The notes below the pieces were generated by a model. It was not told the origin of the DNA. It saw only the letters and a list, made by a program, of their open reading frames with translations, and ran no database searches. From an uncultured Eubacteriales bacterium (GTDB lineage: Bacteria > Bacillota > Clostridia > Oscillospirales > Acutalibacteraceae): a stretch of 6,945 bases of DNA. The first letter of the stretch is position 1; the number at the start of each line of letters is the position of its first letter. Below, one piece after another: positions 1-6,700 of this stretch. A program made the position numbers and the translations under genes. The stretch spans positions 1 through 6,945 of the forward strand of contig ONFW01000141.1 of the NCBI GenBank assembly GCA_900317215.1, given 5' to 3'.

Positions 1-2373
1 CACACGGTCACACATGACCCTGAGCACATCGCTGCTCGTATCACGGAAATGAGACTTGATTATCCTTATCCCGTTTTCCTTTTCAGAAGCTGCAAACAGG
101 CTGTCCAGCTTCATCGCAGAAAGCTTTTCGTTGAGTCTTTCTATCTCCTTGTCCTTTTCCTTCAGTTCAGTTACGGTATGCTCGCACACTGCGGCAAAGT
201 CGATCATGCTCGTTGCCTTGAGTATCCTCATGGAAGCAGCGATAACTGCATTCTGAGACTCAAGCATATTGAGAACGCCTGTTCCGGTAACAGCCTCTAT
301 CCTTCTTACGCCCGAAGCCACCGAGCCCTCTGATACGATCTTGAACAGCCCTATCCTTGAGGTATTGCCGATATGTGTACCGCCGCAGAATTCCTTTGAA
401 AAGTCATCGATCATGACAACACGGACTATATCTCCGTATTTTTCTCCGAACAGTGCCATAGCACCCAGCTTTTTGGCCTCCTCTATAGGCATTTCCTTTG
501 TAACAACATCTATAGCATTGAATATCTCATCATTGACGAGCTTATCTATCTGTGAGAGTTCCTCGGGAGTCAGCGCAGAGAAGTGAGTGAAGTCAAAGCG
601 CAGTCTGTCAGCCGTTACAAGCTGGCCTGCCTGCTCAACATGAGTTCCCAGCACTCTTCTGAGAGCAGCCTGGAGAAGATGAGCCGCCGTATGGTTTCTC
701 ATTATGGCAAGACGACGCTGACTGTCCACCTGAGCTCTTACTGTCTGGCCGACCTCAACAGTTCCCTCTGCTATCCTGCACAGGTGCATATATATACCGT
801 TGTTGTCCTTTTTAGTGTCAATAACGTCCAGTCTCACACCGGCAGCAGAAATAACTCCCGTATCGCCGACCTGTCCGCCGCTTTCAGCATAGAAAGGTGT
901 CTTGTCGAGAACGATCATTACATCATCGCCGGTTCCTCCGAACTCAACTCTCTCGCCCTCACAGGTGACAGCCTTGATAACCGCCTCGCACGAAAGCTCG
1001 CTGTAGCCTATGAACTCAGTTTTTTCTATGCCGCTCATATCTATGCTGTCGCTGAGCCATGCATCTGCTCCGGCATTCCTTCTTGCGTTTTTCGCTCTGA
1101 CCTTCTGCTCTGTAAGAAGGCGGTCATAGCCTTCTGTATCCACTATCATGCCCTTTTCCTCTGCCGCCTCCTTTATGAGGTCGATCGGGAAGCCGAAGGT
1201 ATCGTTCAGTCTGAAGGCGTCCTCGCCCGTGATCCGGTTCGTTATGGATTTTTTCATTATCTCGTCAAGCAGAGCAAAGCCCTGGTCGAGCGTCCTGCTG
1301 AAGCTCTCCTCCTCCGTCCTTATCACCTTTACGATGAGGTCGCGTTTTTCGGAAAGCTCAGGATAGGAAAGATTCTCCTGAACGACAGTATCGACCACCT
1401 TGTAAAGGAAGCCTTCCCTCACTCCTAAAAGTCTGCCGTGACGGGCGGCTCTTCTGAGCAGCCTTCTCAGAACATAGCCTCTGCCTTCGTTAGAAGGCAT
1501 AACGCCGTCTCCGATCATAAAGGTCGTGCTCCTGATATGATCGGTTATTACTCTAAGGGAGATGTCAGTCTTTTCGCTCTCGCCGTATTTCACTCCGACA
1601 AGCTCCGAGATCTTATTCATGATATTCTGCACGGTATCTACAAGGAAGAGGTTATCCACGCCCTGCATCACACAGGCAAGTCTTTCAAGCCCCATGCCCG
1701 TGTCTATGTTCGGGTGATCCATGGGGGTATAATTTCCCTTTCCGTCATTGACAAATTGTGAGAATACATTGTTCCATACCTCAACATATCTGTCGCAGTC
1801 GCAGCCTACTCCGCATGTCGGCTTGCCGCAGCCGTATTTTTCCCCCCTGTCAAAATAAAGCTCTGTACAGGGGCCGCAGGGGCCTTCGCCGTGCTCCCAG
1901 AAATTATCCTCCTTGCCGAGCCTTACAATATGGGAGGGATCTACGCCCACCTCCTTTGTCCAGATATCGTATGCCTCGTCGTCCTTTTCATAGATAGAGA
2001 TGTATATCTTGTCCGCTGGCATTTCGAGCACCTTTGTAAAGAACTCCCATGACCATGCTGTCGCCTCATGCTTGAAATAATCGCCAAAGGAGAAGTTTCC
2101 GAGCATCTCAAAGAAGGTGCCGTGACGGGCTGTTATGCCCACCCTCTCGATATCGGGGGTACGGATACACTTCTGGCAGGTAGTAACTCTCTTTCTCGGA
2201 GGAGTGACCTCGCCGGTAAAATACTTCTTCATCGGAGCCATGCCCGAGTTTATGAGAAGAAGGCTGTTATCGTTGTTGGGGATCAGCGGAAAGCTCGGGA
2301 GTCTGAGATGTCCCTTGCTCTCGAAAAACGACAAATACTTTTCTCTTAATTCATTCAATCCTGTCCATTTCAT
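1..2373 (-). CDS. alaS: Alanyl-tRNA synthetase (3' end outside window)
   Basis: This cytoplasmic class II enzyme charges tRNA-Ala with alanine using ATP and edits mischarged Ser/Gly-tRNA-Ala. The minus strand reads open for 791 codons from ATG at 2373-2371 to the left edge; family members are usually about 875-880 residues, so roughly 85 C-terminal residues are missing. It begins MKWTGLNELR, typical of AlaS. Class II motif 2 lies at about residues 83-101 (RHGTFFEMLGNFSFGDYF) and motif 3 at 226-231 (GMGLER). A cysteine-rich stretch (CGKPTCGVGCDCDRY) follows the catalytic ATP-binding part. The editing domain has the metal-binding pairs H561-TAA-H565 and C663-GGT-H667, all present. Residues from about 720 (KEKDKEIERLNEKL) form the charged helical start of the C-Ala domain. 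The start is supported by a GGGTGA ribosome binding site 8 bases upstream and by the T-box leader ending just before it. No frameshift or missing catalytic motif was seen. Confidence 0.98.
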   Translation of the reverse strand, partial: MKWTGLNELREKYLSFFESKGHLRLPSFPLIPNNDNSLLLINSGMAPMKKYFTGEVTPPRKRVTTCQKCIRTPDIERVGITARHGTFFEMLGNFSFGDYFKHEATAWSWEFFTKVLEMPADKIYISIYEKDDEAYDIWTKEVGVDPSHIVRLGKEDNFWEHGEGPCGPCTELYFDRGEKYGCGKPTCGVGCDCDRYVEVWNNVFSQFVNDGKGNYTPMDHPNIDTGMGLERLACVMQGVDNLFLVDTVQNIMNKISELVGVKYGESEKTDISLRVITDHIRSTTFMIGDGVMPSNEGRGYVLRRLLRRAARHGRLLGVREGFLYKVVDTVVQENLSYPELSEKRDLIVKVIRTEEESFSRTLDQGFALLDEIMKKSITNRITGEDAFRLNDTFGFPIDLIKEAAEEKGMIVDTEGYDRLLTEQKVRAKNARRNAGADAWLSDSIDMSGIEKTEFIGYSELSCEAVIKAVTCEGERVEFGGTGDDVMIVLDKTPFYAESGGQVGDTGVISAAGVRLDVIDTKKDNNGIYMHLCRIAEGTVEVGQTVRAQVDSQRRLAIMRNHTAAHLLQAALRRVLGTHVEQAGQLVTADRLRFDFTHFSALTPEELSQIDKLVNDEIFNAIDVVTKEMPIEEAKKLGAMALFGEKYGDIVRVVMIDDFSKEFCGGTHIGNTSRIGLFKIVSEGSVASGVRRIEAVTGTGVLNMLESQNAVIAASMRILKATSMIDFAAVCEHTVTELKEKDKEIERLNEKLSAMKLDSLFAASEKENGIRIIKSHFRDTSSDVLRVMCDRV

Positions 2374-2381
2374 TTTTTCTC

Positions 2382-2387
2382 TCACCC
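2382..2387 (-). promoter_or_regulatory. Ribosome binding site of alaS
   Basis: On the minus strand AAGGGTGAG precedes the ATG, and the GGGTGA core sits 8 bases upstream of it. It matches the GGTGA part of the anti-16S consensus and fixes the alaS start at 2373. It lies downstream of the leader terminator, so translation depends on readthrough of the T-box. Confidence 0.75.
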
Positions 2388-2413
2388 TTCTGAATGATCC
2401 TATACCGCTGTAC

Positions 2414-2453
2414 AAAAATAAAGACCCTTTCGCCTGTATGGGACGAAAAGATC
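2414..2453 (-). terminator. Intrinsic terminator of the alaS T-box
   Basis: Minus-strand bases 2453-2444 (GATCTTTTCG) pair over ten positions with 2432-2423 (CGAAAGGGTC), including three G-U pairs, around an 11-base loop. The run TTTATTTTT (2422-2414) follows immediately. This is the off state of the leader, and its 5' arm overlaps the antiterminator strand. It ends about 40 bases before the alaS start codon. Confidence 0.9.
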
Positions 2454-2466
2454 CGTGTTACCACCC
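2440..2466 (-). promoter_or_regulatory. T-box sequence / antiterminator element
   Basis: On the minus strand GGG (2466-2464) pairs with CCC (2442-2440) and ACG (2456-2454) pairs with CGT (2445-2443). This leaves a seven-base bulge, UGGUAAC (2463-2457). UGGN is the segment that pairs with the free NCCA end of the tRNA. The variable base is U (complement of 2460), which matches the A discriminator of tRNA-Ala. The second half of the bulge, AAC, departs slightly from the common ACC. The CGTCCC strand is shared with the terminator, so the two structures are mutually exclusive. Confidence 0.88.
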
Positions 2467-2550
2467 AAATTGCAGTCTGTTCAGAAAGACTGCCACTCAA
2501 CAGCCATAACGCAGCCGGTGCGTTGCGGTTTTCCGCAATTGCTCCGAGTC

Positions 2551-2553
2551 AGC
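2551..2553 (-). promoter_or_regulatory. T-box specifier codon GCU (alanine)
   Basis: Folding Stem I by eye pairs AACA-CC-GCCGT (minus strand 2613-2603) with ACGGC-a-GG-c-TGTT (2569-2557), leaving single bulged A and C bases. Below this, GAG (2625-2623) pairs with CTC (2548-2546), and GCT (2633-2631) closes with AGC (2543-2541) around likely tandem G-A pairs. The internal loop left between these helices contains CGG-GCT-GA. GCT is an alanine codon followed by a purine, as expected for a specifier that pairs with the tRNA-Ala anticodon. This agrees with the downstream gene. Confidence 0.8.
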
Positions 2554-2663
2554 CCGAACAGCCTGCCGTAAGGCTCTCTCATCAAACAAGCCTCTCTCTT
2601 TAACGGCGGTGTTATTCTTTTTCTCATCACAGCAGTATATATTATTGTTTTTCATAATACTAT

Positions 2664-2691
2664 ATTATAATCAAAAATTTCCCCGTGTCAA
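2664..2691 (-). promoter_or_regulatory. Sigma-A-type promoter of alaS leader
   Basis: On the minus strand a perfect -35 TTGACA (2691-2686) and a perfect -10 TATAAT (2669-2664) are separated by 16 bases. The start point is predicted near 2657, about 24 bases before Stem I of the T-box. Both hexamers match consensus, which implies strong initiation with control left to the riboswitch. Confidence 0.88.
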
Positions 2692-2783
2692 CGGTAAAAA
2701 TCAATAACAGAGCATTTCCATTAACTTTTTTTCTTTATGCTGTACCATTTTTTGCCCGACATTCAAAAAACTGCCGTATGCTG
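2692..2783. other. Divergent intergenic spacer, no gene seen
   Basis: This AT-rich stretch lies between the two back-to-back promoters. I see no ORF with a ribosome binding site, no strong hairpin and no clear operator. It probably only holds upstream promoter contacts for the two units. Confidence 0.5.
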
Positions 2784-2812
2784 TTGTTTGCTGCCCCTTT
2801 CTGTGGTATAAT
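2784..2812 (+). promoter_or_regulatory. Promoter of the lipoprotein-protease operon
   Basis: The -10 box TATAAT (2807-2812) is perfect and is preceded by TGG, giving an extended -10 (TGnTATAAT). Seventeen bases upstream is a weak -35, TTGTTT (2784-2789), matching only TTG. The extended -10 probably compensates for it. Transcription would start near 2819, giving a leader of about 35 bases before the lipoprotein start. No terminator or riboswitch is seen in that leader. Confidence 0.75.
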
Positions 2813-2840
2813 TTAGAATACTATCACACTTTAAAGGAAA

Positions 2841-2845
2841 AGGAG
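2841..2845 (+). promoter_or_regulatory. Ribosome binding site of the lipoprotein gene
   Basis: AGGAG, within AAAGGAAAAGGAG, lies 9 bases before the ATG at 2855. It decides the start, and the residues that follow form a signal peptide as expected. Confidence 0.8.
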
Positions 2846-2854
2846 ATCTCTATA

Positions 2855-3682
2855 ATGAAAAAAACCATTGCTATTGTTTTCACAGCAATTCTGATACTAT
2901 CACTTTGCTCATGCAACAAGTCAGAGCCCTCACAAGCCTCGTCCGTCTCTGAAGCTTCCGTCCCGCAGACTGCGGCTATTAGTGACAGCGGCACCCCACT
3001 GCCAGAAAACCCCGAGGCCGTACAAAAGCTGCCCTCCGTAGAAACTCCCGAATTCAATGACACATCAGACTACAGCTCCACTCTTGTGGGAAGATATCTT
3101 GACGTGAGCAGGCTCACCGACAAGACCAAGAAAAATGCTGTCGACATAGTCAACGGCAAAACCGTTTATATCGATATCAACGGCAGCCTTGCCGTTGCAA
3201 ATGGAGTCAGCATGGATTTTTCAGCCGTCGCAGCAAAGGACGGCAGCAAACTCTACATGAGCACCTCTGTTCTCGGAAACGACAGCACTATCCTCAGAAA
3301 TGACGAGGGCATATACATCCTCGACAGTTCAGGCAAAACCGCCACTCTTCTGCAGAAGGACATGAGCGAAAACATCAATAAGACAAGCCCGATCTACAAC
3401 AACGAGGGACTCAAAAATGCTGTTTCATTCATCACCTCACTGTTCGGTCCGAACGAGCTCAGCTTTGTATCAAACGGTGTAGAGGAATTCAGGGGCTCCG
3501 CTATGACCTACGAGGAGTACAAGGCGGGAGATGCATCAATAAAGCTGTATTACGCAGGCAATACTCTCAGATATATCTCCGTTGACAAAAACGGGGCAGT
3601 ATCAGAGATAGTGATAAACGCTCTTTCATCAACACCCGAGAGCTCATTGTTTGATATTCCCGGGGACTATACCATAAAATAA
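2855..3682 (+). CDS. Putative secreted lipoprotein, possible LolA/LprG-like fold
   Basis: This 275-residue protein has a type II signal peptide: MKK, then a hydrophobic core (residues 4-17), then the lipobox L17-C18-S19-C20. C20 is therefore the likely lipidated residue that anchors it to the outer face of the membrane. Residues 21 to about 65 are a Ser/Pro/Glu-rich flexible linker. The rest is soluble and looks beta-rich (KTVYIDINGSL, SKLYMSTSVLG, GIYILDSSGK). The C-terminal part has M217-TYEEY, an alternating strand pattern (ASIKLYYAGNTLRYISV), and an ending SSLFDIPGDY. I recognise this style from ruminococcal lipoproteins and tentatively compare it with the LolA/LprG lipoprotein-carrier fold; that is inference, and the ligand is unknown. 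It is the first gene of its unit. Only 44 bases with no terminator separate it from the chimeric protease gene, so the two are probably co-transcribed. The protein contains no enzyme motif I can identify. Confidence 0.85.
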   Translation: MKKTIAIVFTAILILSLCSCNKSEPSQASSVSEASVPQTAAISDSGTPLPENPEAVQKLPSVETPEFNDTSDYSSTLVGRYLDVSRLTDKTKKNAVDIVNGKTVYIDINGSLAVANGVSMDFSAVAAKDGSKLYMSTSVLGNDSTILRNDEGIYILDSSGKTATLLQKDMSENINKTSPIYNNEGLKNAVSFITSLFGPNELSFVSNGVEEFRGSAMTYEEYKAGDASIKLYYAGNTLRYISVDKNGAVSEIVINALSSTPESSLFDIPGDYTIK

Positions 3683-3713
3683 GCAGCATCACGCAGGAAC
3701 AAACGGAAAAGGA

Positions 3714-3718
3714 AGGAG
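3714..3718 (+). promoter_or_regulatory. Ribosome binding site of the chimeric protease gene
   Basis: AGGAG within GGAAGGAGAGG lies 8 bases before the ATG at 3727 and fixes that start. The 44-base gap after the lipoprotein stop (3683-3726) contains no hairpin or promoter-like sequence, supporting one transcript. Confidence 0.8.
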
Positions 3719-3726
3719 AGGCAGAT

Positions 3727-6700
3727 ATGATATACGGATACAGAGAATTAAGATTTGACAAACACCTTGAACAGATCTGCAGAGCGCATGAGCATATCAT
3801 GACGCTTGGCGGAAGCAAGCTCACTGCAGAAAAGATCTTAGCCGCCATTCTTTACAATTGCGTTGATAAACCGAGAGAGCTTGATATCCTTGAAACCATG
3901 TACAGACCTCTCACAAAGATCATGGGCAAGGACGTCAACCTCATCAGGATAACAGCCGATAAGCTGACCGAGCTGATCAAGGAGGACGCCTGCTCCACGA
4001 GATCAATACTCTATAAGACCCTCCGAATGGAGGAGCTTCTCCGAAAGGAACAGTCTCTCGAAAGCAACGTGGTCTCTGTTCAGGAGCTTCTTGAGGTCTT
4101 GATGAAAACACCCTCCGACATGATAAACGAGGCTCTCGAGTTCGGAAAAAGGAACATTTCCGGCGGCATGAGCCCCACAGAAAAATTCAAGGACAAAAGC
4201 ATCAAGGAGCTGATGACGCTTTTTACACGCTCAAAAACGGGAATAGCCGCCCTGACATATACTGCTCAGGAGCTTGGCATAAGGCTCAAGGAGAAGGTCA
4301 TAGGTCAGGATCATGCGATAGATGTTTTCTGCTCAGGCTTTTTCAGCGCCTTTATCAACGAGTTCACCGAGACAGACAATGACAAGCCTGCAGCCACCTT
4401 TCTGTTTACGGGTCCTCCGGGAGTCGGCAAGACCTACCTTGCCCAGAATGCAGCAAAGCTCCTTGGTCTGCCCTTTGCAAGGTTCGATATGAGCGAATTT
4501 GCCGATGATGAGTCCAACCTTTCCTTCATTGGCTCCAACAAGGTATACAAGCAATCCGCACCGGGCTTTGTCACCGAGTTCGTCAAGAATAATCCGAGAT
4601 GCGTAATTCTCTTTGACGAGATAGAAAAAGCCCACACCGTAATTATCAGGCTTTTCCTGCAGATGCTTGATGCCGGCAGACTCAAGGACACCTTCTATGA
4701 CGAGGAGATCTCCTTCTCTGAGGCGATAATCATAATGACGACCAATGCCGGCAAAAATCTTTATCAGGGAAAGGAAAGGGAGGAGCTCTCGGGCTTGTCG
4801 AAAAAGGTGATACTCAACGCTCTGAGAAATGACGTCGATCCAAACTCCGGCAGACACTTCTTCCCGCCCGAGATCTGCTCGCGATTTGCCTCAGGCAATG
4901 TGATAATGTTCAATCCGCTGGCAGCCTACGACCTCAGAAGGATAGTCAAGCAGGAGATACAAACCCAGACGAAAAAATATACGAGCGCCTTCAATATCAG
5001 CATTGAGACTAACAGCGCTCTATATTCCACTCTGCTGTTCGCAGAGGGCGGAAAGGCCGACGCAAGGACCGTCACAGCAAGAGCAAGAACATTTTTCAGT
5101 GAGGAGATCTTTGAGCTTGCCAAGATAATAACCTCCAGCAGGGTAAACAGGCAGATAGAAAGCCTTGATAAGATTCAGATCAGAGTAGAGCTGCCGGAGG
5201 ATAACGAACAGATATCCGAGCTTTATGAGATCCCGAAAAGACCCTCTCTGCTTCTCTATGCCGATTCCGTAACAAGAGAAGCTCTCAGCGGACTTGAAGC
5301 CTTTTTCGACCTGATCTGTGTTGATAACATCAAGGAGGCTGAAAAGGCTCTCAGCGCAAGGGATATCATGATGATACTCGCAGACCCCCTTAATCAGATA
5401 AGAGAGGCTCCGCCGGCAGACCGCTATCTGCTCAATATCAGACATGTCAATTCTCTCACAAAGGATTTTCTCACCCTTGTACATGAAAAATACGGAAGCA
5501 CACCGGTTTACATAATCGAATGCAAGAATATCCTCTACAGCGATGAGGAGATATCCTCCTACTCGGATCTTGGCGTCAGAGCCGCTCTGAATTTCAATCC
5601 CCTTTTCAGCGACAAAGACAGAGAAAAAAATATCCTTGAGACCGCTGAGATGCTTCTTTCCTTCTGCAGGGATATCCAGGGGCAGAGAAGCATCAACAAG
5701 CTTGCCTCCTCCGGCAAGGTGCTCTCATACGAGACGGGCCAGCTCATGCCCGAGGACAACACTGCCGTCATCTGCCTTTCCGATCTGAAAATAACAACAG
5801 CTGTAGACGCCGAGGATATGGATAAGCTCCTTTCCTCAGCCACACGGCCGGACATCACCTTTGACGATGTTATCGGAGCCGATGATGCAAAAAAAGAGCT
5901 CAGCTTTTTTGTGGATTACCTCAGAAACCCGAGACGCTTTGTCGGGACCGGACTGAATCCTCCAAAGGGCGTTCTTCTTTACGGTCCTCCGGGAACAGGC
6001 AAGACCATGCTTGCCAAGGCCATGGCAGGTGAGGCGGACACTGCCTTTCTCCCTGTTGAGGGCAACCGTTTTCTGCAGAAATATGTCGGCGAGGGTGCAA
6101 AAATGATACACGAGCTGTTTGCCGCTGCAAGAAAATATGCTCCTGCAATAATCTTCATTGATGAGATAGATACAATAGGCTCCGTTCGCACGGGCAACGC
6201 AAACGGAAACGATCATTCCGATATCCTCACCGCACTGCTCACAGAAATGGACGGCTTTGATACTAATACAGCCAAGCCTGTTTTTGTGCTTGCGGCAACC
6301 AATTACAGCATCGGGGAGGGCAGTCTCATGACTATCGACTCTGCCCTTGCAAGAAGGTTCGACAGAAGAATACATATAGATCTGCCCGCAAGGAGCGACA
6401 GACTTGCCTTTCTTGAAATGAAGGTAAAGGCCTCTCCTGCAATAAGGATCCCCCGCTCTGCTTTAGAAAACCTTTCGGTAAGATCGGTAGGAATGAGCCT
6501 TGCAGAGCTTGAACAGGTGCTTGAGCTGTCAATGAGAACGGCAGTAAGGAAAAACAAGCTCAAAGTAAACGAGACGATCCTCAATGAAGCCTTTGAGCTG
6601 TACAAAAGCGGCGAGGAGAAAAAATGGGACGAGAAGATGCTTGAACGCATAGCAAGACATGAGGCGGGGCACACGATCATAAGTCTTCTGAGCGGTGACA

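Larger units (their letters stand above)
2374..2657 (-). promoter_or_regulatory. T-box riboswitch leader of alaS (tRNA-Ala sensing)
   Basis: This untranslated leader of about 284 nt binds uncharged tRNA-Ala and allows transcription of alaS when alanine charging is low. Read on the minus strand it has every expected part in order. Stem I (2541-2633) has a kink-turn-like base, a specifier loop and a distal arm with AGAGA and GATG motifs. Small hairpins follow at 2523-2538 (TTGCGG with CCGCAA) and 2508-2524 (AACGC with GCGTT), which share two bases and so may be alternatives. Stem III is at 2472-2493 (GCAGTC with GACTGC). Then come the T-box/antiterminator and the intrinsic terminator. The upstream boundary is inferred from the promoter -10 box, not observed. 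Confidence 0.92.

Noticed and set aside
583..1428. Plus-strand open frame of 281 codons
   Set aside because: It lies wholly antisense to alaS, whose class II and editing motifs are intact on the minus strand. It has no ribosome binding site and its translation resembles no protein family.
1728..1733. TATAAT on the plus strand inside alaS
   Set aside because: There is no -35 box at 16-18 bases and no gene downstream on that strand; it is a chance match within codons.
49..2603. Other plus-strand open frames across alaS and its leader (starting at 49, 56, 269, 1148, 1438, 1758, 2068, 2135, 2394)
   Set aside because: All are shadows of alaS or overlap the structured T-box leader. None has a supporting start signal or recognisable product.
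2773..2796. Repeated CTG-rich short words (CTGCCG, CTGTTG, CTGCCC) near the lipoprotein promoter
   Set aside because: They are too short and too imperfect to support an operator or a repeat call.
3567..6680. Minus-strand open frames opposite the lipoprotein 3' end and the protease gene (for example 4333-4857, 5020-5484, 5836-6375)
   Set aside because: The plus-strand frame carries conserved AAA and M41 motifs throughout. The minus-strand frames are composition-driven shadows without ribosome binding sites.
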